Below are positions 7,429 to 15,610 of a DNA stretch of 64,000 nucleotides, in pieces. The notes beneath the pieces were generated by a model, which was not told where the DNA came from, searched no databases, and saw only the letters and a list, made by a program, of their open reading frames with translations. Source of the stretch: Salinarimonas sp052380005 (lineage in GTDB: Bacteria > Pseudomonadota > Alphaproteobacteria > Rhizobiales > Beijerinckiaceae); the NCBI GenBank assembly GCA_052380005.1, contig JBQTCJ010000002.1; one strand, 5' to 3'. Made by a program: the position numbers and the translations under genes. Numbering within the stretch: the stretch's first letter is position 1; every line of letters starts with the position of its first letter.

Positions 7429-9348
7429 ATGCCCACCCCCAAGCTCGGCGTCTGCTACTACCCGGAGCATTGGCCCGAATCGCGCTGGGTGACCGACGCG
7501 CGGATGATGCGCGAGGCCGGCATCTCATTGGTACGCATCGGCGAGTTCGCCTGGAGCCGGCTCGAGCCGCGCCCCGGCGTCCTCGATTTCGCCTGGCTCG
7601 ACCGGGCGATCGCGACGCTGGGCGAGGCCGGGCTCGGCGTCGTGCTCGGCACGCCCACCGCGACGCCGCCGCGGTGGATGCTCGACCGGCATCCGGACAT
7701 GCTCGCGGTGGACGCCGAGGGGCGCCCGCGCAAGTTCGGCTCTCGGCGGCACTATTGCTTCGCCCACGAGGGCTACCGCGCCGAGGCCGCGCGCATCGCC
7801 GGCATCCTCGGGGCGCGATACGGACGCGACCCGCGGGTCGTCGCCTGGCAGATCGACAACGAGTACGGCTGCCACGACACGGTCGTGAGCTACTCCGACG
7901 CCGCCGCACGCGGATTCCGCCGCTGGCTGGCGGAGCGCCACGGCGGGATCGAGGCGCTCAACGCCGCCTGGGGCAACGTCTTCTGGTCGATGGAATACGC
8001 CTCGTTCGACGAGATCGACCCGCCCAACCTCACGGTGACGCAGGCGAACCCGGCGCACGTGCTCGACTATCGCCGCTTCCTGTCCGATTGCGTCGTCGCC
8101 TTCAACGAGGCCCAGGTCGCGGCGCTGCGGCCGCACACCGACGCGCCGCTGTCGCACAACTACATGGGCCGCATCCTCTCCTTCGATCATTTCGCGGTGG
8201 GGCGCGACCTCGAGATCGCGACCTGGGACAGCTATCCGTTGGGATTCCTGGAGGACCGCTCCGACCAGGGCGAGGACTGGCGCCGGCGCTTCGCGCGCCA
8301 GGGCGACCCAGATTTCCAGGCCTTCCACCACGACCTCTACCGCGCGGTGGGCCGCGGGCGCTGGTGGGTGATGGAGCAGCAGCCCGGCCCGGTGAACTGG
8401 GCGCCGCACAACCCCGCACCCCTCGACGGCATGGTCGCGCTGTGGACCTGGGAGGCGATCGCCCACGGCGCCGAGGCCGTGTGCTACTTCCGCTGGCGCC
8501 AGGCGCCCTTCGCGCAGGAGCAGATGCACGCGGGCCTGCTGCGCCCGGACGGCGCGCCCGCGCCCGGCCTCGCCGAGGCGCGCGCCGTGGCGGACGCGCT
8601 CACCGACCTGCCCGAGACCGGCACCGCCCCCGTCGGCCTCGTCGTCGACTACGAGGCGTCCTGGGTGTGGGAGACCGAGCGGCAGGGGGAGGAGTGCGAC
8701 TATTTCCGCCTCGTGTTCGACGTCTACCGCGCCCTGCGGCGCGCCGGGCTCTCCGTCGACGTCGTTCCGCCGACGACCGCCGATCTCTCGCCCTGGGCGA
8801 TGGTGCTCGCGCCCGGCCTCGCGATCTGGCCGTCGGCGCTGCGCGACGCCTTCGCAGCCTACGACGGCGTCGCCCTCCTCGGCCCGCGCACCGGCGCGAA
8901 GACGAGGGATTTCCGCATCCCCGACGCGCTGCCGCCGGAGGTGCCGCGTCTCGATGTCCGCGTGGCGCGCATCGAGACGCTTCGCGCCGACTGCCCCGTG
9001 CCGCTGGCGGAGGGCGGCGCATTCCGGTTCTGGCGCGAGGTCGTCGAGGGCGCGGCGCCGGTTCTGGAGACCTGCGCGGATGGGACGCCGGCGCTCGTTG
9101 GCGACCCGCGCCGCGCCTATCTCGCCGGCTGGCCGGACGATGCCGCGCTGGACCGGATCGTGCGCCGCGCCGCCGCCACCGCGGGCCTTCCGACGCTCGC
9201 GCTCCCCGACGGCCTGCGCGTGCGCGATCGCGGGAGCGTGCGCTTCGTCACGAACTATTCGGCCGAGGCGATGGCGCTCGACGGCGTGCTCCCCGGCGCG
9301 ACGGGTACCCTCCCGCCCGCCGGCGTCCTGCGCCTGCCGCGGGGCTGA
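7429..9348 (+). CDS. Beta-galactosidase, glycoside hydrolase family 42
   Basis: This 639-residue enzyme should hydrolyse beta-galactosides. It begins with the typical GVCYYPEHWPE segment. The acid/base is Glu145 in WQIDNEYG and the nucleophile is Glu316 in WWVMEQQPGPVNW. The C-terminal part has the trimerisation (glutamine-amidotransferase-like) and final beta domains of GH42. There is no signal peptide, so the substrate must be imported. The start is six bases after the dgoA stop, making it the last gene of the galactoside operon. With the GH36 enzyme the cell could use both anomers. Confidence 0.93.
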   Translation: MPTPKLGVCYYPEHWPESRWVTDARMMREAGISLVRIGEFAWSRLEPRPGVLDFAWLDRAIATLGEAGLGVVLGTPTATPPRWMLDRHPDMLAVDAEGRPRKFGSRRHYCFAHEGYRAEAARIAGILGARYGRDPRVVAWQIDNEYGCHDTVVSYSDAAARGFRRWLAERHGGIEALNAAWGNVFWSMEYASFDEIDPPNLTVTQANPAHVLDYRRFLSDCVVAFNEAQVAALRPHTDAPLSHNYMGRILSFDHFAVGRDLEIATWDSYPLGFLEDRSDQGEDWRRRFARQGDPDFQAFHHDLYRAVGRGRWWVMEQQPGPVNWAPHNPAPLDGMVALWTWEAIAHGAEAVCYFRWRQAPFAQEQMHAGLLRPDGAPAPGLAEARAVADALTDLPETGTAPVGLVVDYEASWVWETERQGEECDYFRLVFDVYRALRRAGLSVDVVPPTTADLSPWAMVLAPGLAIWPSALRDAFAAYDGVALLGPRTGAKTRDFRIPDALPPEVPRLDVRVARIETLRADCPVPLAEGGAFRFWREVVEGAAPVLETCADGTPALVGDPRRAYLAGWPDDAALDRIVRRAAATAGLPTLALPDGLRVRDRGSVRFVTNYSAEAMALDGVLPGATGTLPPAGVLRLPRG

Positions 9349-9373
9349 GCCGCTCGCGTCGCTCGGCCGCGCG

Positions 9374-10294
9374 CTACGGCGCCGTCCGCTGCGCGACCCG
9401 CGCCGCCCGCGCCTGGCGCACGAGCGAGGCGGTGTAGAGCGCGAGCGCCGCCCAGATCAGGGCGAAGGCGAGGAGCTGCGCGCGTCCAAACGGCTCACCG
9501 AACAGGAACACCGCGGTGAGGAAGATCATGGTCGGCGCGATGTACTGCAGAATGCCGATCGTCGACAGCCGCAGGCCCTTGGCGCCGTAGGCGTAGAGGA
9601 TCAGCGGCACGGCGGTGACGATGCCCGACCCGATCAGGAGCCAGCCGTCGGAGGCCGCGGCGGTGAAGAAGTGGCTCTCGCCGCGCGCCGCGATCGCCGC
9701 GAGGACGACGATCGCCACCGGCGAGAGGACGAGCACCTCGAGCAGGAAGCCCTGGTTCGGCCCGATCGGCAGCCACTTCTTGAAGAAGGCGTAGCCGCCC
9801 CAGCTGAACGTCAGCGCCAGCGCGGCGACGGGCACGCGCCCGCTCTGCACCGTCAGGAGGACCACGGCGGCCGCTGCGAGCACGATCGCGGCGATCTGCG
9901 CCGGCCTCAGCCGCTCCTTCAGCAGCACCGCCCCCAGGAACACCGAGAAGAGCGGGTTGACGTAGTAGCCGAGCGCCGCGTCGAGCGCGTAGCCTGCGCC
10001 CACCGCCCAGACGTAGGTCCCCCAATTGACGGTGATGAAGGCGGCCGTGACCGCGGCCATGACCAGCGTGCGCGGCGACGTCAGCGCGCGGCGCAGGTCG
10101 CCCGTGCGCCCGGTCGCCCACAGGATCGCGGCGGCGACGGGAATCGACCACAGGATTCTGTGCGCGACCACCTCGACGGGCGGCACGTGGGCGAGCGCCT
10201 TCATGTAGAGCGGCAGGAAGCCCCACAGGAAGTAGGCCGACACCGCGAAGCCGAACCCGGCCGCCGTATCCTCGTTCGTCGCCGGTGCGGCCAT
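9374..10294 (-). CDS. rarD: EamA-family transporter, RarD type
   Basis: This 306-residue inner-membrane protein has ten hydrophobic helices in two EamA repeats. RarD traits are the N-terminal SAYFLWGFLPLYMKAL, AHRILWSIP, TVNWGTYVWAVGAG, YYVNPLFSVFLG and LQYIAPTMIFLTAV segments. The family is drug/metabolite exporters linked to chloramphenicol sensitivity, with unknown natural substrate. It is convergent with the beta-galactosidase and seems to be its own unit. The start is the ATG at 10294. Confidence 0.88.
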   Translation of the reverse strand: MAAPATNEDTAAGFGFAVSAYFLWGFLPLYMKALAHVPPVEVVAHRILWSIPVAAAILWATGRTGDLRRALTSPRTLVMAAVTAAFITVNWGTYVWAVGAGYALDAALGYYVNPLFSVFLGAVLLKERLRPAQIAAIVLAAAAVVLLTVQSGRVPVAALALTFSWGGYAFFKKWLPIGPNQGFLLEVLVLSPVAIVVLAAIAARGESHFFTAAASDGWLLIGSGIVTAVPLILYAYGAKGLRLSTIGILQYIAPTMIFLTAVFLFGEPFGRAQLLAFALIWAALALYTASLVRQARAARVAQRTAP

Positions 10295-10449
10295 GCTGCT
10301 CTCGCCTCGACCCTCTGCGAGACCCGCCCCGCGGGGCGCCCGCGGGCAGAGGAAGACCACCGAACCGGGCGCGAGGCAAGCGCGCGGCCGGCACGCCCGA
10401 TCGCAGCCGACCTGTGCCCCCGCGCGCGGGTCCCCCGCCGCCACGCCGC

Positions 10450-10554
10450 TCAGGCGAGCAGCGGGATCGCGTCGCGCCATGCGAAGGCCAGCGCCAGACC
10501 CACGGCGACGGCACCCGTCAGCACGGCGAACCAGAACGCGCGCTCCATCCTCAT
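10450..10554 (-). CDS. Small single-span membrane peptide (34 residues)
   Basis: A short reading frame begins MRMERAFWFAVL, runs through one hydrophobic span and ends with a polar tail containing WRDAIPLL. GGGGAG lies six bases before ATG 10554, a good ribosome-site spacing; an earlier ATG at 10560 is too close to it. It follows the ferric-reductase-like gene by 33 bases on the same strand and may be a small subunit or just a spurious frame. I do not recognise a family. Confidence 0.4.
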   Translation of the reverse strand: MRMERAFWFAVLTGAVAVGLALAFAWRDAIPLLA

Positions 10555-10587
10555 CGGCATCTCCCCATAGGGCATCGCCAGCCGCGA

Positions 10588-11910
10588 TCAGACGAACTCG
10601 AAGACCTCGGTGCGAATGTGCGACTGCGGCACGCCGAGATCCACGAGCGCGGCACGGGCGGCCTCCGTCATCGGCGTGGGTCCGCACAGGAAGCACACGA
10701 GACCCTCCCTCGAACACGGCAGGTGCCGTTCGATGATGTCTCGCGTGACGTACCCACGCTCCCCGCTCCAGCTTTCGGGCGGATCGGCGAGAACGTGGAC
10801 GACGGTCAGTCTCAGGCGTGCCGCGAGCCCGTCGATTTCCGCGCGATAGCTGCTCTCCGATATCGTCGCGTTGCCGTAGAAGAGCCAGAGCGGACGCGTC
10901 GCGCCGCGCTCGGCCAGGCTGCGCAGCATGCTCAGGATCGGCGTCACGCCGATGCCGCCGGCGATGAAGACGTAGCCGGTCGCCTCTGGATGCGCGTCGA
11001 CCGAGAACACGCCATAGGGTCCGTCGAGGTAGGCGATCTCGCCGGGCGTTATGTCGCGAACCGTGCCGGTGAAGTCGCCCAGTGCCTTGATGCCGAAGTG
11101 CATTCGCGGCAGCTCCTCGGGTGGGGATTCGATCGAGAACGGATGCTCGCGCAGCAGGAAAGGCGACGATCTCAGCGTCAGCCACGCGAACTGCCCGGGT
11201 GCGAACCGCCTCATGCCGGGATGCCCCTGCGGCTCGAGGACGAGGGTCGCGACGTCGCCGGGCCTGGCCCGAACGTCCACGACCCGGTAGGGTGCGCCCA
11301 CCTGGCGCCACGGCTTCACGAGCCGCACCCACAGGATCGCCCCGAGCCACGACGCGGTGAGAGCGACCCACACGGCGGTCGTGCCGGACAGCGCGGTGTA
11401 GGTTCCGACGCCGAGGACGTGGGCGACGGCCGCGGCGAAGCCCGTCGTCGCGAGCCCGGCGTGGAGGTAGCGCCAGGCGCCGTACTCGAGGCGCAGCCGC
11501 TTTCGCCATTGCGAGGTGACGACCGCCGCCCCGAGCAGCAGCAGCGCAGCGCGCCCCGAGGTCAGCTCCCACCGCGCCTCGCGCGGGTCCAGCACGCCGA
11601 GAGCGTCCTCGTAGAACAGCCACAGGATGGCGAAGTGCGTGGCGACGAGGCCGATCGCGATCCAGGCGAGGTAGCGGTGCAGGAGGTAGACGACGTCGAT
11701 GCCGAACGGGCTCGTCAGGCGACGGAACCGGGCGGTGAGCACGAACTGCAGGCCGAAGAGGCCGAGGCCGGCGAAGCCCAGCCCCATCGAGAATTCCCAC
11801 GCCCGCTCGCCGGGGGGGTGAAGCCCGCCGGCGAGGAGGACGACGACGGGCGCGCAAACGAGCGCGAAGTACCCGGCGATCCACGCGGCGCGGCGCCAGC
11901 GACCTCCCAC
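10588..11910 (-). CDS. Ferric reductase-like transmembrane protein with FAD/NAD(P)-binding reductase domain
   Basis: This 440-residue membrane flavoprotein has an N-terminal half with about six helices and the heme-type histidines of ferric reductase-like domains (LHRYLAW, THFAIL, LHAGLA). The cytoplasmic C-terminal half has an FAD site (REHPFSI), a pyridine-nucleotide motif (FIAGGIGVTPILSMLRSL) and a terminal CGPTPMTEA. It should pass electrons from NAD(P)H through FAD and heme to an external acceptor; whether that is Fe(III), oxygen or another compound is open. I chose GTG 11910 because it follows the upstream HPF-like stop by two bases; ATG starts further upstream would lie within that gene. 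Confidence 0.85.
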   Translation of the reverse strand: MGGRWRRAAWIAGYFALVCAPVVVLLAGGLHPPGERAWEFSMGLGFAGLGLFGLQFVLTARFRRLTSPFGIDVVYLLHRYLAWIAIGLVATHFAILWLFYEDALGVLDPREARWELTSGRAALLLLGAAVVTSQWRKRLRLEYGAWRYLHAGLATTGFAAAVAHVLGVGTYTALSGTTAVWVALTASWLGAILWVRLVKPWRQVGAPYRVVDVRARPGDVATLVLEPQGHPGMRRFAPGQFAWLTLRSSPFLLREHPFSIESPPEELPRMHFGIKALGDFTGTVRDITPGEIAYLDGPYGVFSVDAHPEATGYVFIAGGIGVTPILSMLRSLAERGATRPLWLFYGNATISESSYRAEIDGLAARLRLTVVHVLADPPESWSGERGYVTRDIIERHLPCSREGLVCFLCGPTPMTEAARAALVDLGVPQSHIRTEVFEFV

Positions 11911-11912
11911 CG

Positions 11913-12257
11913 TCAGATCCCGGTGCGGATCGACGGCGCGCCCTTGTGGTCGTCCAGCCGGCCGAGCGTGCCGTCCAGGACGCGACGCAGCTTCTGGAGC
12001 GCGCCGGAAACCGCGCCGTCGATCGTCGCGGCGTCCTCGGTGACGGTTTCGGGTCTGCGGCCTGCCGGCCGGACCTCGATCACGCAACGCTTGTCGTCGG
12101 GGCCGGGCTTGGCGCCGTTCACGTCGCTCAGATGGACCTCGAGCCGCGTGATCCGCTCCTCGAAGCGTCCGAGAGCGTCGCGGGCGGCGGCCTCGACGCG
12201 GCTCGCGAGGGCATCGTCGCCGGCGATGCTGGAATCCGTATTGACCTGAACCTGCAT
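11913..12257 (-). CDS. HPF/RaiA family ribosome-associated protein (short form)
   Basis: This 114-residue protein resembles the small ribosome-hibernation / sigma-54 modulation family: a beta strand at MQVQVNTDSS, a helix with RVEAAARDALGRFEERITRLEVHLSD, then CVIEVRPAGRRPETVTEDA and a second basic helix. It lacks the long C-terminal dimerisation domain of long HPF. I prefer ATG 12257, preceded by GGAGTGAG, over the ATG at 12284. It appears co-transcribed with the ferric-reductase-like gene. This is a divergent branch, so a direct ribosome role is likely but unproven. Confidence 0.8.
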   Translation of the reverse strand: MQVQVNTDSSIAGDDALASRVEAAARDALGRFEERITRLEVHLSDVNGAKPGPDDKRCVIEVRPAGRRPETVTEDAATIDGAVSGALQKLRRVLDGTLGRLDDHKGAPSIRTGI

Positions 12258-12354
12258 GTCAGACTCACTCCGTCGTGCGGGCACTCCCTCGTGCGGGATC
12301 GTGCCCGAGCCGTGCGATGCGGACCGGCGCCGAGCGGCGCCGGGTCCGGCGGCC

Positions 12355-12429
12355 TCAGAAGATCAGCAGAAGGACGATGATGATCGGGATCGGGATGCCG
12401 ATCATCCACAGCAATGCACCCTTGAGCAT
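12355..12429 (-). CDS. Very small hydrophobic membrane peptide (24 residues)
   Basis: A 25-codon frame starts MLKGALLWMIG and continues with alternating Ile/Pro and a string of Ile, Val and Leu, ending in IF. It would be one membrane span with almost no soluble part. The strong ribosome site AAGGAGAG lies seven bases before the ATG (12437-12442 on the plus strand reads CTCCTT), which makes translation credible despite the size. It may be the first gene of the unit with the HPF-like and ferric-reductase-like genes. Function unknown. Confidence 0.6.
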   Translation of the reverse strand: MLKGALLWMIGIPIPIIIVLLLIF

Positions 12430-12597
12430 GACGTCTCTCCTTCTTCGCCGCGGCAACAACCGTGGCCGTCGAGAAGTTCCTCGGCAGACCCGGGGATGCC
12501 GCCGCACGGCTCTCGGCGTGGTTTCGCCGGTTCGGGAAATGCTCTAGAAGCGCGCGTTGAAGACGGCACGCAGAGCCGAGGAAAGCGCCTTCGACCG

Positions 12598-14022
12598 ATG
12601 AGCGACACGATCGTCACCCGCTTCGCGCCCTCCCCGACGGGGTTCCTCCACATCGGCGGGGCGCGCACCGCCCTGTTCAACTGGCTGCTCGCCCGCCGGC
12701 ACGGCGGCAGGATGCTCCTGCGCATCGAGGATACCGACCGCGAGCGCTCGACGGACGCGGCCATCGCCGCGATCCTCGACGGGCTGAGATGGCTCGGGCT
12801 CGACTGGGACGGGGAGGCCGTGCACCAGTTCGCCCGCGCCGAGCGCCACCGCGAGGTGGCGCTCCGGCTGCTGGCGGAGGGCAAGGCGTACTACTGCTAT
12901 GCGAGCCAGGACGAGCTCACCGAGATGCGCGAGCGCGCCAAGGCCGAGAAGCGCCCGCTGCGCTACGACGGCCGCTGGCGCGACCGCGACCCGTCGGAGG
13001 CGCCCGCGGGCGTGAAGCCCGTCGTGCGCTTCAAGGCGCCGCTCGAGGGCGAGACCGTCGTCGAGGACAGGGTGCAGGGCCGCGTCACGTGGTCCAACAA
13101 GGAGCTCGACGACCTCGTGCTGCTGCGCTCGGACGGGACGCCCACCTACATGCTCGCCGTCGTCGTCGACGATCACGACATGGGCGTCACCCACATCGTG
13201 CGCGGCGACGACCACCTCACCAATGCCGCCCGCCAGAGCCAGATCTACCACGCGCTCGGCTGGACCGTGCCGGTGATGGCGCACATCCCGCTCATCCACG
13301 GCGCGGACGGGGCGAAGCTCTCGAAACGCCATGGCGCGCTCGGCGTCGAGGCCTACCGCGCCATGGGCTACCTGCCCGAGGCGCTGCGCAACTATCTCGT
13401 GCGGCTCGGCTGGGCCCACGGCGACCAGGAGATCTTCACGACGCAGGAGATGATCGACGCCTTCGAACTGGCCGGCATCGGCCGCTCGGCGGCGCGGTTC
13501 GACTTCGTCAAGCTCGAGGCCCTCAACGGCCACTGGATGCGCCACACGGACGACGTGCGGCTCGTCGACGCCCTGGAGACGATCCTGCCCGAGATCGGGC
13601 CGGAGCGCGGGCTCGGGCCGACGTTCCCGCCCGACCTGCGCGCGAAGCTCGTCGCGGCCATGCCCGGCCTGAAGGAGCGCGCGCGCACACTCGTCGAGCT
13701 CCTCGACGGCGCCGCCTATCTCTGGCGCGCCCGCCCGCTCGCCATGGACGAGAAGGCCGCGCGGCTCCTCGACGAGGCGGCGCGCGCGCGGATCGCCGCT
13801 CTCGTTCCGCGGCTCGAGGCGCTCGAGCCCTTCGACGCCGCGACTACGGAGGCCGCCGTGCGCGCCTTCGCGGAGGAGACCGGCGTCAAGCTCGGACAGG
13901 TCGCGCAGCCGCTGCGCGCCGCTCTGACCGGCACCACGACCTCCCCGCCGCTCTTCGACGTGATGGCGGTGCTCGGGCGCTCGGAGACGCTCGCGCGCCT
14001 GAGAGATCAGGAAAAACCCTGA
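12598..14022 (+). CDS. gltX: Glutamyl-tRNA synthetase
   Basis: This 474-residue class I aminoacyl-tRNA synthetase charges tRNA with glutamate. It shows RFAPSPTGFLHIGGARTALFNW (HIGH-type motif) near residue 7, LRIEDTDRERST, and the KMSKS-type loop KLSKR at 240-244. The C-terminal helical anticodon-binding region is complete. ATG 12598 is chosen because the conserved N-terminus starts there; in-frame codons further upstream have no family similarity. Alphaproteobacteria often have two GltX proteins, one of which also serves tRNA-Gln; which one this is cannot be told here. Confidence 0.95.
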   Translation: MSDTIVTRFAPSPTGFLHIGGARTALFNWLLARRHGGRMLLRIEDTDRERSTDAAIAAILDGLRWLGLDWDGEAVHQFARAERHREVALRLLAEGKAYYCYASQDELTEMRERAKAEKRPLRYDGRWRDRDPSEAPAGVKPVVRFKAPLEGETVVEDRVQGRVTWSNKELDDLVLLRSDGTPTYMLAVVVDDHDMGVTHIVRGDDHLTNAARQSQIYHALGWTVPVMAHIPLIHGADGAKLSKRHGALGVEAYRAMGYLPEALRNYLVRLGWAHGDQEIFTTQEMIDAFELAGIGRSAARFDFVKLEALNGHWMRHTDDVRLVDALETILPEIGPERGLGPTFPPDLRAKLVAAMPGLKERARTLVELLDGAAYLWRARPLAMDEKAARLLDEAARARIAALVPRLEALEPFDAATTEAAVRAFAEETGVKLGQVAQPLRAALTGTTTSPPLFDVMAVLGRSETLARLRDQEKP

Positions 14023-14234
14023 TATTTCGACACCAACGCGTGGTCCACGTTCGCGCGGCTGCCCAAAACCCCGCCTTTCGGCGTGCTTGAACGATGCGAG
14101 GGGATCGGCTAACCCGTCTCCACCTTCGCGTCAGCGACAGCCGCCGGAAGGGTCCGCGATCGTCCCGGGTCTCTTCTCCGGCGCGAGACCGGCCCGCCTT
14201 TCGGAAGGCGCTCAGCATGAAAGGGCCAACTCGC

Positions 14235-15527
14235 ATGAGCAGCACCACGAGCACCCTGCAGATGGACGGCAAGTCGGTCGAGCTGCCGGTGAAACCGGGC
14301 ACGATCGGGCCGAGCGTCGTCGACATCTCGAAGCTCTACGGGCAGACCGGGGCGTTCACCTACGATCCCGGCTTCACCTCGACGGCCTCGTGCGAGTCGA
14401 GCATCACCTACATCGACGGCGACGAGGGCACGCTGCTCTATCGCGGCTACCCGATCGAGCAGCTCGCCGAGCACGGCGACTTCCTCGAGACCTGCTACCT
14501 GCTGCTCTACGGCGAGCTGCCGACAGCCGCCCAGAAGGCGGACTTCGACTATCGCGTGACGCGCCACACGATGGTCCACGAGCAGATGCAGCGCTTCTTC
14601 ATGGGCTTCCGCCGCGACGCCCACCCGATGGCGATCATGGTCGGCTCGGTGGGTGCGCTCTCGGCGTTCTACCACGACTCGACCGACATCTCGGACGCCC
14701 AGCAGCGCATGATCGCGTCGATGCGCATGATCGCCAAGATCCCGACGCTGGCGGCGATGGCGTTCAAGTACTCGATCGGCCAGCCCTTCGTCTATCCGAA
14801 GAACGAGCTCGACTACGCCTCGAACTTCCTGCGCATGTGCTTCGCGGTGCCCTGCGAGGAGTACAAGGTCAACCCGATCCTGTCGCGCGCGCTCGACCGG
14901 ATCTTCATCCTCCACGCCGACCACGAGCAGAACGCCTCGACCTCGACCGTGCGCCTCGCCGGCTCGTCGGGCGCCAACCCCTTCGCCTGCATCGCCGCGG
15001 GCGTCGCCTGCCTGTGGGGCCCCGCGCACGGCGGCGCCAACGAGGCGGCGCTGAGGATGCTCGAGGAGATCGGCACGCCCGACCGCATCCCCGAGTTCGT
15101 GGCCCGCGCCAAGGACAAGAACGACCCCTTCCGCCTGATGGGCTTCGGCCACCGGGTCTACAAGAACTACGACCCGCGCGCCAAGATCATGCAGAAGACC
15201 ACCCACGAGGTGCTGAGCGAGCTGGGCATCAAGGACGACCCGCTGCTCGAGGTCGCCGTGGAGCTCGAGCAGATCGCCCTGCGCGACGAGTACTTCGTCG
15301 AGAAGAAGCTCTACCCGAACATCGACTTCTACTCGGGCATCACGCTCAAGGCCATGGGCTTCCCGACGACCATGTTCACCGTGCTCTTCGCGGTGGCGCG
15401 CACGGTCGGCTGGATCGCCCAGTGGAAGGAGATGATCGAGGACCCCTCCCAGCGCATCGGCCGCCCCCGCCAGCTCTACGTCGGCGAGCCGCAGCGGGAC
15501 TACACGCCGATCGCGCAGCGGGGGTGA
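14235..15527 (+). CDS. gltA: Citrate synthase (type II)
   Basis: This 430-residue TCA-cycle enzyme condenses acetyl-CoA with oxaloacetate. Features are the N-terminal beta domain (TSTLQMDGKSVELPVKPG), YDPGFTSTASCESSITYIDGD, the catalytic His265 in HGGANEAAL and His306 in GFGHRVYKNYDPRA. The N-terminal domain fits the hexameric, NADH-sensitive type of Gram-negative bacteria. ATG 14235 matches the usual start, with AAAGGG upstream; ATG 14217 with GGAAGG is possible and adds six residues. A strong terminator hairpin follows. Confidence 0.96.
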   Translation: MSSTTSTLQMDGKSVELPVKPGTIGPSVVDISKLYGQTGAFTYDPGFTSTASCESSITYIDGDEGTLLYRGYPIEQLAEHGDFLETCYLLLYGELPTAAQKADFDYRVTRHTMVHEQMQRFFMGFRRDAHPMAIMVGSVGALSAFYHDSTDISDAQQRMIASMRMIAKIPTLAAMAFKYSIGQPFVYPKNELDYASNFLRMCFAVPCEEYKVNPILSRALDRIFILHADHEQNASTSTVRLAGSSGANPFACIAAGVACLWGPAHGGANEAALRMLEEIGTPDRIPEFVARAKDKNDPFRLMGFGHRVYKNYDPRAKIMQKTTHEVLSELGIKDDPLLEVAVELEQIALRDEYFVEKKLYPNIDFYSGITLKAMGFPTTMFTVLFAVARTVGWIAQWKEMIEDPSQRIGRPRQLYVGEPQRDYTPIAQRG

Positions 15528-15560
15528 TCCCGGCCGATCGGGTCCGGAAACGAACGCGGG

Positions 15561-15590
15561 AGGCGGGCTTCGGCCCGCCTTTCGTGCTCT
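15561..15590 (+). terminator. Rho-independent terminator after gltA
   Basis: A perfect 8-bp stem AGGCGGGC / GCCCGCCT encloses a TTCG tetraloop, with TTCGTGCTCTTC after it. It sits 34 bases beyond the gltA stop and also separates gltA from the convergent TRAP genes. Confidence 0.8.
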
Positions 15591-15610
15591 TCGGGCGCCG
15601 CCGACGCCCC

